Origin: Eshraghiella sp964405265
GTDB lineage: Bacteria > Bacillota > Clostridia > Lachnospirales > Lachnospiraceae
NCBI GenBank assembly: GCA_964405265.1
Contig: CAYONC010000009.1
Span: 1-64,000 of the forward strand
DNA length: 64,000 nucleotides
Reading direction: 5' to 3'
Shown: in pieces, positions 50,059-59,905 of the stretch
Layout of the letters: the number at the start of each line of letters is the position of its first letter
Numbering within the stretch: position 1 is the first letter of the stretch
Notes under the pieces: generated by a model
Told to the model about the DNA's origin: nothing
The model's database searches: none
Seen by the model: only the letters and a program-made list of their open reading frames with translations
Position numbers and translations under genes: made by a program

Positions 50059-51612
50059 ATGCTGCTTAACGTTGAACATCTTACACACGGCTTTGGAGAC
50101 AGGGCAATTTTTAATGATGTGTCATTCAGGCTTTTAAGAGGAGAACATATAGGTCTTGTGGGAGCAAACGGCGAAGGTAAATCCACATTTATGAATATGG
50201 TAACCGGAAGGCTGACTCCTGATGAAGGCAAAATTGAATGGGCAAAGAACATAAAAGCCGGATATCTTGACCAGCATGCCGTGCTTGAGAAAGGAATGAC
50301 AATAGGAAGTGTTTTAAAATCCGCATTTTCTTACCTGTATGAGCTTGAAGACAGAATGACGGGGATTTTTGAAAAAATGGCAGACGCTTCCCCGGAAGAG
50401 ATGGAAAATCTGATGGAAGAGTCGGGAACAATACAGGATATACTTACAAATCATGATTTCTATGTAATTGATGCCAAGGTGGAAGAAATTGCAAGGGCAT
50501 TCGGGCTGACGGAGCTCGGACTTGATAAGGATGTGACGGAGCTGTCGGGCGGACAGAGAACCAAATTACTTTTGGGAAAGCTGCTTCTCGAAAAACCGGA
50601 TATACTGCTTCTTGATGAACCTACCAATTATCTTGACGAAAATCATATAGAGTGGCTGAGGCGTTATCTGACCGGATATGAAAATGCTTTTATACTTATA
50701 TCCCATGATACGGAATTTCTGAACAGTGTCGTAAATATCATATATCATATGGAAAACCGGGAGCTTAACAGATATGTCGGTGATTATTACAAATTTAAAG
50801 AAGTGTATGAAGTAAAAAAAACGCAGCTTGAAGCGGCATACAGAAGACAGCAGCAGGAAATAAATGAACTGAAGGATTTTGTTGCAAGGAATAAGGCAAG
50901 GGTTGCAACGAGAAACATGGCAATGTCACGTCAGAAAAAGCTTGATAAGATGGAACTGATAGAGCTTGCGGGAGAAAAACCGAAGCCGGAGTTTAATTTC
51001 AGGGAGGCAAGGACATCCGGAAAGATTATATTTGAAACCTCGGACCTTGTGATAGGATATGATGAAACGGGACCTCTTTCAAAACCGATTAACCTCCGGA
51101 TGGAACGCGGTGAAAAAATAGCGGTAACGGGAACCAACGGTATAGGTAAGACTACCTTCCTCAAGAGTGTACTCGGGTTAGTGCCTCCGGTAGAAGGCAG
51201 GGCTGAGCTTGGAGATTACTTATATACGGGATATTTTGAGCAGGAAATAAAGCCGTCAGACAATACGTGTATTCAGGAAATATGGGATACTTTTCCTTCC
51301 ATGACGCAGTATGAGGTGAGGTCGGCACTGGCAAAATGCGGACTTACGACTGACCACATAGAGAGTAAGGTAAGAGTGCTGAGCGGCGGTGAACAGGCTA
51401 AGGTAAGACTCTGTAAGCTTATCGGTTCAGAGACAAATGTTCTTCTTCTTGATGAGCCGACCAATCATCTTGATACCGATGCAAAGGATGAACTTAAAAG
51501 AGCCCTGAAAGAGTACGGCGGCAGTGTACTTCTTATATGTCATGAACCGGAGTTCTATCGTGAAATTGTGGATAAAGTATGGAATTTAGAGGAATACTCT
51601 TTACTGGATTAA
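50059..51612 (+). CDS. ABC-F family ATPase
   Basis: 517-residue soluble protein with two ATPase domains and no membrane part. First domain: GANGEGKSTFMNM, LSGGQRTKLLLGKLL and LLLDEPTNYLDE. Second: GTNGIGKTTFLKS, LSGGEQAKVRLCKL and LLLDEPTNHLDTD. The linker between them is helical and charged (FVARNKARVATRNMAMSRQ). ABC-F proteins act on ribosomes, as translation factors or antibiotic protectors; the short linker fits a housekeeping YdiF/YbiT-like factor better than a resistance protein, which is inference. It starts 15 bases after the permease. Confidence 0.92.
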   Translation: MLLNVEHLTHGFGDRAIFNDVSFRLLRGEHIGLVGANGEGKSTFMNMVTGRLTPDEGKIEWAKNIKAGYLDQHAVLEKGMTIGSVLKSAFSYLYELEDRMTGIFEKMADASPEEMENLMEESGTIQDILTNHDFYVIDAKVEEIARAFGLTELGLDKDVTELSGGQRTKLLLGKLLLEKPDILLLDEPTNYLDENHIEWLRRYLTGYENAFILISHDTEFLNSVVNIIYHMENRELNRYVGDYYKFKEVYEVKKTQLEAAYRRQQQEINELKDFVARNKARVATRNMAMSRQKKLDKMELIELAGEKPKPEFNFREARTSGKIIFETSDLVIGYDETGPLSKPINLRMERGEKIAVTGTNGIGKTTFLKSVLGLVPPVEGRAELGDYLYTGYFEQEIKPSDNTCIQEIWDTFPSMTQYEVRSALAKCGLTTDHIESKVRVLSGGEQAKVRLCKLIGSETNVLLLDEPTNHLDTDAKDELKRALKEYGGSVLLICHEPEFYREIVDKVWNLEEYSLLD

Positions 51613-51661
51613 TATAACTGTGTTAAAATAACAGTTACGATTATGATGAGAGGGAACATTT

Positions 51662-53086
51662 ATGTTCAGATATGATGGAAGTAAGACATACAATTTAATA
51701 CTGTACATTATGGACATCGTAAGTGTTACCGTAAGCTATGTGCTTGCCACCCTGTTCTGGGTCGGCATCGTAAGGCATGAGGTAATGGCGGCAAGAGAAC
51801 GAGTGGTTAATGAAATCGGGCTTGTCATGGTTTCGTTCATTATCGTAATTTTTCTGTTTAACATGAATAAGGATTTCCTTAAGAGAAGCAGGCTGGAAGA
51901 ACTTCTGTATATTATTAAGATTAACCTTATTTTTCTTGCGGTTGCGTCGGTTATCATGTTCATAGGAGATGACAGCAATTCGGTATCAAGAGGTGCATAT
52001 ATTTTTGCCGTCCTGTTTAACATAATAATCATGTATGCATTTCACTTTCTTTTTAAGATATATGTCAAGAACGTATATGCCGGCAGGAAGAAGAATACAC
52101 AGATGTTCGTCATAACGACGGAAGACAGGGCAGAGAAGACAATAAGGCGTTTCCTTGACAATCCCGACTGGATTAACAAGATACATGCAATGGCTGTTAT
52201 TGATGCGGAAGCAGTAGGCACCGAAATTCAGGGGGTCAGGGTTGTTGCCGACGTATATTCGATGATTGATTATGTCCGCAAGGAAGCAATAGATGAGGTG
52301 TTTATTGATGTTCCGTATCATACGGGACGTTCAATGCGTAAGTATATAATGGAATTTGAGAATATGGGTGTGGTTGTCCACCTTAACATAGAGAAATTTG
52401 AAGCGTTTGAGGATTTTAATAAATCACTTAACATGCTCGGTGACATACCGGTGGTTACGTTCGCCAATAATTTTTATGATGTCAATAAACTGATGATTAA
52501 GAGACTTATTGACATTGTCGGTTCACTTGTCGGAATTATTATTACCCTTGTTCTCGGAATTTTTATTGCTCCGGCAATACTTATTGAATCAAGGGGACCT
52601 CTTGTATTTAAGCAGAAGCGTGTAGGTAAGAACGGACGCTATTTTTATGTGTACAAATTCCGCTCCATGTACAGGGATGCGGAGGAACGTAAGAAAGCCC
52701 TCATGGACAGGAATGAGATGAAAGGGCATATGTTTAAAATGAAGGATGACCCGCGTGTTACGAAAGTGGGAAAATTTCTTCGCAGGACAAGTCTTGATGA
52801 GCTTCCGCAGTTTTTTAACGTATTTCTGGGAGACATGAGTCTTGTGGGAACAAGACCGCCTACCGTTGATGAATTTAAGATGTATGAGGGCTACCATAAA
52901 AGGCGTCTCAGCATGAAGCCGGGAATAACCGGAATGTGGCAGGTAAGCGGAAGAAGCAACATTGAAGATTTTGAAGAGGTTGTAAGACTTGACCTTGAAT
53001 ATATTGATAACTGGAGCATCGGACTGGATTTGAAGATACTTATCAAGACTGTTGCGGTAATTTTTTTCAGAAAAGGTGCCAGATAG
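51662..53086 (+). CDS. Undecaprenyl-phosphate sugar phosphotransferase, copy 1
   Basis: 474-residue polyprenyl-phosphate glycosylphosphotransferase of the WbaP/WcaJ type, which starts a surface polysaccharide by moving a sugar phosphate to undecaprenyl phosphate. Four N-terminal membrane helices (about 12-34, 50-70, 80-100, 110-135), a Rossmann-like middle domain (135-260), a re-entrant helix near 283-310 and the catalytic domain with KQKRVGKNGRYFYVYKFRSM, DDPRVTKVG, LPQFFNV and WQVSGRSN. Its 3' third is almost identical to copy 2 at 54.6 kb. A GAGAGGG site precedes the ATG. Confidence 0.92.
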   Translation: MFRYDGSKTYNLILYIMDIVSVTVSYVLATLFWVGIVRHEVMAARERVVNEIGLVMVSFIIVIFLFNMNKDFLKRSRLEELLYIIKINLIFLAVASVIMFIGDDSNSVSRGAYIFAVLFNIIIMYAFHFLFKIYVKNVYAGRKKNTQMFVITTEDRAEKTIRRFLDNPDWINKIHAMAVIDAEAVGTEIQGVRVVADVYSMIDYVRKEAIDEVFIDVPYHTGRSMRKYIMEFENMGVVVHLNIEKFEAFEDFNKSLNMLGDIPVVTFANNFYDVNKLMIKRLIDIVGSLVGIIITLVLGIFIAPAILIESRGPLVFKQKRVGKNGRYFYVYKFRSMYRDAEERKKALMDRNEMKGHMFKMKDDPRVTKVGKFLRRTSLDELPQFFNVFLGDMSLVGTRPPTVDEFKMYEGYHKRRLSMKPGITGMWQVSGRSNIEDFEEVVRLDLEYIDNWSIGLDLKILIKTVAVIFFRKGAR

Positions 53087-53108
53087 TTTGTTATGGAGGA
53101 ATATGGTA

Positions 53109-54593
53109 ATGAGTACCAATACAAAAGAGTCGGCAGACAAAGCTAAAATACGCAGGATACTTATGATATCAGGCTTTGTGATGGCCGGTATACAGCTTGT
53201 GGCTTCTGTATTTTTTATGTATATACTGAGTGCGGTTAAGATTGTACCGAAGGATTATGTCGTACTTGTGGACATTCTGCTTGTGCTTCTTTTCTTCGTG
53301 ATACTGATTGCACAGCGTTGGAACGTACCGGGAATAGCGGCGAAAGCCATATCGGTGCTGCTTACGGTTGTAATCATTGCAGGAGGCGTATATCTTAACA
53401 TTACGCACGGGGCATTTAAGAAGATAACCGATGTCACATACAAGACCATTAAGGTCAATATTTACGTGCTGAAGGATAATCCGGCAGAGCAGATTACGGA
53501 TGTTAAGAATGAGACCTTTGGTATAATCGGCGGTGGTGCCGACAAGGATGCGGATACGGCGTTAGCTGAAATAGAGGACAAGCTTCAGAATAAGCTTCAG
53601 GTTAAGGAATATGATGATGCCATTCTCCTTGCAGATGCACTTATGAGTGGAGAAGTGCCCGTAATCATACTTAATGAAAGCTATGTCGGCATGATAGAGG
53701 CGGAAGAAAAGTTTTCTGATTTCAGTGAGCGTGTAAGAAGTCTTTCCACATATACAAGAAATGAAGAAATAGACATTTCCGGAGGAGATGACGGATATCT
53801 CAGCTCGGATGACGTGATTACGATATATATAAGCGGTGTTGACGTGGATGGAGCACCTACTGAGAACAGAAACAGTGACGTTAATATCATATGTACAGTT
53901 AATTTTAAGACACATCAGATACTGCTTCTTAATACTCCGAGGGATTATTATGTTCCCCTCAGTATCTCAGACGGCGTGCCGGATAAGCTTACCCATGCCG
54001 GCTGCCGGGGAGTTGATGTGTCCGTACAGACGCTGGAAATGTTATATAATGTTAATATTGACTATTATTTTAAAATGAATTTTACCGGCTTTGTAAGCAT
54101 AATTGATGCGCTTGGCGGAGTTGACGTCCGGTCGGATTTTGATTTTATCGGAACGCACGGAAAGTATCATTACGTTGTCGGAATCAACCACCTTAACGGT
54201 ATTCAGGCGTTGGGCTTTGCAAGAGAGAGATATGCTTTCCCTACCGGAGATAACCAGCGAGGCAAAAACCAGATGGCAGTCATTAATGCAATGATTAACA
54301 AGCTTGTTTCATCGGAGCTTCTTAAGAATTATAAGGATATAATCAGTGCCATATCCGACTGTATGGTTACTAACATGACAATGGATGAGATAGGGGAAAT
54401 AATAGACATCCAGCTTAAGAACAACATTTCCTGGGATATACTGCAGTATGCGGTAACAGGAACAGGAGACAGCCGTGCAGGATATTCATATACAACGCCT
54501 AATTACGTTATGATACCTAACCAGGATACCGTCGATACTGCGAAGGGCTATCTTGAGGCAATGCACAAAAATCAGCTTATCAGCGTGGAATAA
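53109..54593 (+). CDS. LytR-CpsA-Psr (LCP) family cell-wall ligase
   Basis: 494-residue LCP protein, a phosphotransferase that attaches lipid-linked polymers to peptidoglycan outside the cell. Three N-terminal membrane helices (about 19-42, 50-68, 77-98) precede an accessory domain (110-215) and the LCP catalytic domain, with RNSDVNIICTVNFKTHQILL, the arginine in LNTPRDYYVPL, and FARERYAFPTGDNQRGKNQM. It lies between two near-identical initiating transferases. The ATG at 53109 is 9 bases from GGAGG; an ATG two codons earlier is too close to it. Confidence 0.93.
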   Translation: MSTNTKESADKAKIRRILMISGFVMAGIQLVASVFFMYILSAVKIVPKDYVVLVDILLVLLFFVILIAQRWNVPGIAAKAISVLLTVVIIAGGVYLNITHGAFKKITDVTYKTIKVNIYVLKDNPAEQITDVKNETFGIIGGGADKDADTALAEIEDKLQNKLQVKEYDDAILLADALMSGEVPVIILNESYVGMIEAEEKFSDFSERVRSLSTYTRNEEIDISGGDDGYLSSDDVITIYISGVDVDGAPTENRNSDVNIICTVNFKTHQILLLNTPRDYYVPLSISDGVPDKLTHAGCRGVDVSVQTLEMLYNVNIDYYFKMNFTGFVSIIDALGGVDVRSDFDFIGTHGKYHYVVGINHLNGIQALGFARERYAFPTGDNQRGKNQMAVINAMINKLVSSELLKNYKDIISAISDCMVTNMTMDEIGEIIDIQLKNNISWDILQYAVTGTGDSRAGYSYTTPNYVMIPNQDTVDTAKGYLEAMHKNQLISVE

Positions 54594-54608
54594 CCGGGAG
54601 GAGATGCC

Positions 54609-56030
54609 ATGTATCAGAAGAAACAGTACATCCAGAATACCATTCTGTTCCTGACAGATGTGATTGCGGTGCTGGTAAGTTATGCGGCAGCTTCGTTTTT
54701 TTGGATAGGATTAATAAAGAAAATGAATTTTTTAAGCCACACCGGACCTTTAAACGGTCTTGGCATGGTTCTTATATCATATGTTGCCGTTAATATAATA
54801 TTTAACGGCAACGGCGACTTTATTAAGAGAAAAATATACGAGGAATTTTTTTACTGTATTAAAATTAATCTGATTTTTGCCGCAACGTATGCCGCGCTGC
54901 TTTTTATAAGCGGAGTATTGAATGAAGCATCAAGAGGCGTATATGTATTCACGCTTCTGCTGAATGTGCTGGTAATGTTTTTTTTACATTTAGTGGTAAG
55001 GTATTATCTCATTAAGATATATAAGAAGAACAGAAAGAACAGCCAGATGTTCATAATTACCACCTTGGAGAGAACAGAGCATATAATGCAGGAGATGAAG
55101 AGGAATATAGAGTGGGCTAACAGAATAAGCGGAATGGCGGTTGTGGACAAGGAGATGTCGGGCAGCGTAATAGATAATGTTCCCGTTGCGGCAACCAGGG
55201 AGAACATGGTAGAGTATATTAAGGGTCAGGTTATTGATGAGGTTTTTATTGATATTCCGAATATGAGCAGCAGGGAGCTGAGACCGCTCGTTATGGAGCT
55301 TGAAAATATGGGTGTGATTGTTCATCTGGCAACGGAAGAACTGGAAATATTTAAGGATTTCAATAAGTCACTTGCAATTTTAGGAGACGTACCGGTTATA
55401 ACTTTTGCCAACAGATTTTATGACATCAATAAGCTTATACTAAAGAGGACGATGGACATAATCGGTTCGTTAATCGGTATAATAATTACCGTTATCATCA
55501 GTATTTTTGTAGTGCCGGCAATACTGGCAGAGTCCGGAGGACCGGTTATATTTAAGCAGAAGAGAGTAGGCAAGAACGGGCGTTATTTTCATGTATACAA
55601 ATTCCGCTCAATGTACAGGGATGCGGAAGAACGGAAGAAAGCTCTTATGGAGAAGAATGAAATGAAGGGGCTTATGTTCAAGATGACGGATGATCCGAGA
55701 ATTACGAAGGTTGGTAAATTTATCAGAAAGACCAGTATTGATGAACTGCCTCAGTTTTTTAACGTGCTTAAGGGGGACATGAGTCTTGTGGGAACAAGAC
55801 CGCCGACCGTGGAAGAGTTTAAGCAGTATGAAGGCTATCATAAGAGAAGACTCAGCATGAAGCCGGGAATTACGGGAATGTGGCAGGTAAGCGGAAGAAG
55901 TAATATTCAGGATTTTGAAGAGGTTGTGAAGCTTGACCTTGAATACATAGATAACTGGAGTATCGGCCTTGACGTGAAGATTATTTTCAAGACAATAGGT
56001 GTGATTTTTTCCCGCGGTGGAGCAAAATAG
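54609..56030 (+). CDS. Undecaprenyl-phosphate sugar phosphotransferase, copy 2
   Basis: 473-residue paralogue of the enzyme at 51.7 kb with the same membrane layout and catalytic motifs (KQKRVGKNGRYFHVYKFRSM, DDPRITKVG, LPQFFNVLKGDMSLVGTRP, WQVSGRSNIQDFEE). The N-terminal halves differ clearly while the catalytic thirds are nearly the same, so the two may use different regulators or sugars, or recombine. It follows the LCP gene by 15 bases and precedes glf by 12. Confidence 0.92.
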   Translation: MYQKKQYIQNTILFLTDVIAVLVSYAAASFFWIGLIKKMNFLSHTGPLNGLGMVLISYVAVNIIFNGNGDFIKRKIYEEFFYCIKINLIFAATYAALLFISGVLNEASRGVYVFTLLLNVLVMFFLHLVVRYYLIKIYKKNRKNSQMFIITTLERTEHIMQEMKRNIEWANRISGMAVVDKEMSGSVIDNVPVAATRENMVEYIKGQVIDEVFIDIPNMSSRELRPLVMELENMGVIVHLATEELEIFKDFNKSLAILGDVPVITFANRFYDINKLILKRTMDIIGSLIGIIITVIISIFVVPAILAESGGPVIFKQKRVGKNGRYFHVYKFRSMYRDAEERKKALMEKNEMKGLMFKMTDDPRITKVGKFIRKTSIDELPQFFNVLKGDMSLVGTRPPTVEEFKQYEGYHKRRLSMKPGITGMWQVSGRSNIQDFEEVVKLDLEYIDNWSIGLDVKIIFKTIGVIFSRGGAK

Positions 56031-56042
56031 CAGGAGAAATAT

Positions 56043-57143
56043 ATGAAATATGATTATTTGATTGTAGGTGCCGGGCTTTTTGGAGCCGTTTTTGCACATG
56101 AAGCTGTCAGAGCAGGAAAAAAATGCCTTGTAATTGACAAAAGGAACCATATAGCGGGCAACATATACACAAGAGAAACAGAAGGAATTAATGTTCATGA
56201 ATACGGTGCACATATTTTTCATACGTCAGACAGAAAAATATGGGAATACATAAACGGATTTGCGGAATTTAACAATTATATCAATTCCCCTGTTGCGGTA
56301 TACAGGGATGAAATATATAATCTGCCTTTTAATATGAACACCTTTTCTAAGATGTGGAATATAAAAACACCCCGTGAGGCGGAAGCTATCATAAAGAGAC
56401 AGATTGAAAGTCTTGGCATAACCGAGCCGGCGAATCTTGAAGAACAGGCGCTTTCGCTTGTAGGACGGGACGTTTATGAAAAGCTTATCAGGGGATATAC
56501 CGAAAAGCAGTGGGGAAGACCATGCAATGAGCTTCCGGCATTTATCATTAAGAGACTGCCGCTCAGGTTTACCTATGACAATAATTATTTTAATGACAGA
56601 TTTCAGGGAATCCCTGTGGGCGGATATACAGGGATTATTTCAAAAATGCTTGAAGGTGCTGAGGTACTGACGGATACGGATTATTTCAGTTTTATCAGGG
56701 ACGGAAAAAATATTGCGGAAACGGTTATTTTTACCGGGATGATAGATGAATATTTTGATTTTTGCTATGGACATCTTGAATACAGAACCGTTAGGTTTGA
56801 GACTGAGCTGCTTGACATGAAAAACTATCAGGGAAATGCCGTTGTTAATTATACGGACAGTGAAGTTCCGTGGACAAGAATTATTGAGCATAAGCATTTT
56901 GAATTCGGGAATCAGAAAAAAACGGTTATTTCAAAAGAATATTCAATGGAGTGGCAGCCGGGAATGGAACCGTATTACCCCGTAAATAATGACAGAAATA
57001 ATGAGTTGTACCTGCGTTACAGAGAGCTTGCGGACAGAGAGAAAAATGTGATTTTTGGCGGAAGGCTTGGAAGTTACAGATATTATGACATGGACAGGGT
57101 TATATCAGCTGCTCTTGAAACTGCCGGCATATGTTTGAAGTGA
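56043..57143 (+). CDS. glf: UDP-galactopyranose mutase
   Basis: 366-residue flavoenzyme converting UDP-galactopyranose to UDP-galactofuranose, the donor for galactofuranose in surface polymers. The FAD-binding start YLIVGAGLFGAVFAHEA, EYGAHIFHTSD, GYTEKQWGR and the C-terminal FGGRLGSYRYYDMD are diagnostic. Its presence tells that the polysaccharide made here contains galactofuranose. It is 12 bases after the second transferase. Confidence 0.95.
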   Translation: MKYDYLIVGAGLFGAVFAHEAVRAGKKCLVIDKRNHIAGNIYTRETEGINVHEYGAHIFHTSDRKIWEYINGFAEFNNYINSPVAVYRDEIYNLPFNMNTFSKMWNIKTPREAEAIIKRQIESLGITEPANLEEQALSLVGRDVYEKLIRGYTEKQWGRPCNELPAFIIKRLPLRFTYDNNYFNDRFQGIPVGGYTGIISKMLEGAEVLTDTDYFSFIRDGKNIAETVIFTGMIDEYFDFCYGHLEYRTVRFETELLDMKNYQGNAVVNYTDSEVPWTRIIEHKHFEFGNQKKTVISKEYSMEWQPGMEPYYPVNNDRNNELYLRYRELADREKNVIFGGRLGSYRYYDMDRVISAALETAGICLK

Positions 57144-57155
57144 AGAGGATGTTAT

Positions 57156-58382
57156 ATGAATTATAATGAAGCAATGAAAAAACTTGAAAAATTTGGTCAG
57201 GCACATGTATTACGGACTGCGGAGGCTTATGGCCGTGAACATGACAAGGAGCTTCTGAAGCAGATTGAGGAAACGGATTTTTCTGTTATAGAGCAGGGAA
57301 TTAACTGCACGAAGACAATTTCAAGGGGAAAGATTACTCCGATAGAAGTTCTTTCGATTGATGAAATTCAGAAGAATGAGGATGCATACCGCAGCCTTGG
57401 CAGGAAAACGATTGAGTCGGGAAAGGTTGCAGCCGTGCTGCTTGCAGGAGGAATGGGAACCAGACTCGGTTCTGACGAACCAAAGGGTGTATATGACATC
57501 GGAGTTACCAAAAGAGTGTATATTTTTGAAAGAATTGTATGCAATCTTAAAGAAACCGTTAATGAAGCCGGAGCATATATTTATCTTTTTGTCATGACCA
57601 GTGATAAAAATAACGATACAACTGTTGATTTTTTTAAGCAGCATGATTATTTCGGATATCCGGAGGAATACGTACGTTTTTTTAAGCAGGAGATGGCACC
57701 TGCAACGGATTACAAAGGAAAAGTCTTAATGGAAACACCTTCAAGGATGGCAGCTTCACCTAACGGTAACGGCGGATGGTACGGTTCACTGCTGCGGGCA
57801 GGTCTCGGTGAGATAATAAGCAGAGAGGGAATAGAGTGGCTGAATGTATTCTCAGTGGACAATGTTCTTCAGAGAATTGCAGATCCGTGCTTTGTCGGAG
57901 CTACCATTGCCAATAAATGCGTGAGTGCTTCCAAGGTAATAAGAAAGGTATCTCCTGATGAGAAGGTAGGTGTTCTCTGCCTTGAAGATAATCATCCTTC
58001 GATAGTGGAGTATTATGAGCTTACGGACGAGATGAAGAATGAACTCAGTGAAAAGGGCGAACCTGCATACAATTACGGGGTAACACTTAATTATCTGTTT
58101 GGAGTGAAGCAGCTTGATGAAATAGTGGCAATGAACCTGCCGCCCCATGTTGTAGAAAAGAAAATACCGTGTATCGGTAAAAACGGGGAAACCGTAACTC
58201 CTGAGGAGCCGAACGGATATAAATATGAAACACTTATTCTTGATATGATTAAGCTCCTTCCGTCATGTCTCGGATATGAAGTGGTAAGAGAGAAGGAATT
58301 TGCTCCGGTAAAAAACAGAACCGGTGTTGATTCAGTGGATACTGCAAGAAATTTATTGAGACTTAACGGAATTGAGATATAG
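57156..58382 (+). CDS. UDP-sugar pyrophosphorylase, UAP1-like
   Basis: 408-residue nucleotidyltransferase of the UDP-N-acetylhexosamine pyrophosphorylase (UAP1/AGX) group, better known in eukaryotes than the bacterial GlmU. Motifs are LLAGGMGTRLGSDEPKGVYD near residue 93, PNGNGGWYGSLL, VFSVDNVLQRIADPCFVGA, KVGVLCLEDNHPSIVEY and the C-terminal FAPVKNRTGVDS. It should make UDP-GlcNAc, UDP-GalNAc or UDP-Glc from UTP; the exact sugar is not readable. It starts 12 bases after glf and ends the operon. Confidence 0.9.
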   Translation: MNYNEAMKKLEKFGQAHVLRTAEAYGREHDKELLKQIEETDFSVIEQGINCTKTISRGKITPIEVLSIDEIQKNEDAYRSLGRKTIESGKVAAVLLAGGMGTRLGSDEPKGVYDIGVTKRVYIFERIVCNLKETVNEAGAYIYLFVMTSDKNNDTTVDFFKQHDYFGYPEEYVRFFKQEMAPATDYKGKVLMETPSRMAASPNGNGGWYGSLLRAGLGEIISREGIEWLNVFSVDNVLQRIADPCFVGATIANKCVSASKVIRKVSPDEKVGVLCLEDNHPSIVEYYELTDEMKNELSEKGEPAYNYGVTLNYLFGVKQLDEIVAMNLPPHVVEKKIPCIGKNGETVTPEEPNGYKYETLILDMIKLLPSCLGYEVVREKEFAPVKNRTGVDSVDTARNLLRLNGIEI

Positions 58383-58426
58383 AAAAAAAGAAGCATAACG
58401 CCATTAAGGAGAATGCTTCTTTTTTT
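58383..58426. terminator. Bidirectional terminator between UAP1-like gene and trkH
   Basis: 14-bp stem (A-rich arm ending GAAGCAT with ATGCTTC and T run) with a 16-base loop. It begins at the stop codon of one gene and ends one base before the stop of the convergent trkH. Confidence 0.9.
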
Positions 58427-58427
58427 A

Positions 58428-59894
58428 CTATCTTACACGCCTTTTTTTCAGACAAAACAGTTCGCCAAGAACTGCCGGATGCAGCATTATAATCAAAGGG
58501 AACAGCTCAAGCCTTCCTGCAAGCATATCAAATATAAGTACTATTTTGCTTAATACGGAAAAATGGCCGAAGTTTGCGGCGGGACCCGAAAGTTCAAGAC
58601 CGGGACCGATATTGTTGAGGGTGGTAAGAACTGAAGTAAAATTGGTTACAAGGTCTTTTCCCTCAAAGGAAACAATCAAAACTGACAGGGCAAAAATAAT
58701 CATAAATGTAATGAAATAAACATTTATTGAGCGGACAACGTTATGTTCTACAGGCTTGCCGTCTAATTTGATTTTTTTTATGCTTTTAGGATGTATAAAA
58801 GACATACATTCCTTACCTATGGTTTTTATGAGTATTATAAACCGTGATACCTTAATACCGCCTCCCGTGCTTCCGGCACAGGCACCGACAAACATAAGCA
58901 TTACGAGAACCGTTTTTGCCGTCTGGGGCCAGAGGTTAAAATCGGTTGTGGCATAACCGGTACTCGTTATGACCGAAGCAACCTGAAATGTTGAATCAGT
59001 CAGTGAATTGAAAACACCTGCTGATGTATTCAGTATGTTAAAGAAAATAATCACAACGGATGTGATTATGATAATGAGATACCATCTGACCTCCTCCATT
59101 GCGAGGGCACTTTTGAATTTGCGGTACAGTATAAAATAATATGCATTAAAGTTAATTCCGAATAAAATCATAAATATTGTGACAACCCACTTTATATAAG
59201 GAGAAAATCCTGCAAGGCTGTCATTTCTGATTCCGAATCCGCCTGTGCCTGCAGTGCCGAATCCGGTCGTTACTGCTTCAAAAAGTGACATTCCGCCGAA
59301 CAGAAGAAGCAGTATCTGAAGCATCATAAGCCCGATGTATATAAGATAGAGGATTCGTGCCGTATATTTAAGCTTAGGGACAAGCTTGCCGAATGACGGC
59401 CCCGGACTTTCGGCTTTCATTATATTGACATTTGAGCCGCCGCTCAAAGGAATAACGGCCATTAAGAATACAAGCACTCCCATTCCGCCAATCCAGTTTG
59501 TAAAACATCTCCAGAAAAGCGAGGCATGGGAGAGTGCTTCCACGTTGCTGAGGATACTTGCCCCCGTAGTTGTAAATCCTGATACGGTTTCAAAAAGTGC
59601 GTCTGTAAATGACGGTATTTCTCCGGTGATTATGAAAGGAAGGCATCCGAAAATACTCAGCATAATCCAGCTCATTGCCGTAATTACACAGCCTTCCTTC
59701 AGGTAAAAAACGGTATTGTCAGGTTTTTTGACTGTCATCAGAAATCCTGTGATAAAGCATATAAGTGCAACAGCAAGATAGGCAAGTCCCTCCTGCTCCG
59801 TGTATATTGCGGATACTATCGCCGGAAGAGTGAGAAAACATCCGCCTAACTTTAGTACATATCCTAAAATGTATCTTATTATAGAAGTATTCAT
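58428..59894 (-). CDS. trkH: Potassium uptake protein TrkH
   Basis: 488-residue membrane subunit of a Trk/Ktr-type K+ channel-transporter. Four pore-loop repeats are visible with selectivity glycines in ETVSGFTTTGAS, TTGFGTAGTGGFG, VASVITSTGYATTD and LTTLNNIGPGLE. About ten membrane helices. It is 11 bases after trkA and both run leftward against the local trend, ending at a shared terminator. Confidence 0.95.
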   Translation of the reverse strand: MNTSIIRYILGYVLKLGGCFLTLPAIVSAIYTEQEGLAYLAVALICFITGFLMTVKKPDNTVFYLKEGCVITAMSWIMLSIFGCLPFIITGEIPSFTDALFETVSGFTTTGASILSNVEALSHASLFWRCFTNWIGGMGVLVFLMAVIPLSGGSNVNIMKAESPGPSFGKLVPKLKYTARILYLIYIGLMMLQILLLLFGGMSLFEAVTTGFGTAGTGGFGIRNDSLAGFSPYIKWVVTIFMILFGINFNAYYFILYRKFKSALAMEEVRWYLIIIITSVVIIFFNILNTSAGVFNSLTDSTFQVASVITSTGYATTDFNLWPQTAKTVLVMLMFVGACAGSTGGGIKVSRFIILIKTIGKECMSFIHPKSIKKIKLDGKPVEHNVVRSINVYFITFMIIFALSVLIVSFEGKDLVTNFTSVLTTLNNIGPGLELSGPAANFGHFSVLSKIVLIFDMLAGRLELFPLIIMLHPAVLGELFCLKKRRVR

Positions 59895-59905
59895 ATCATT
59901 ATTTC

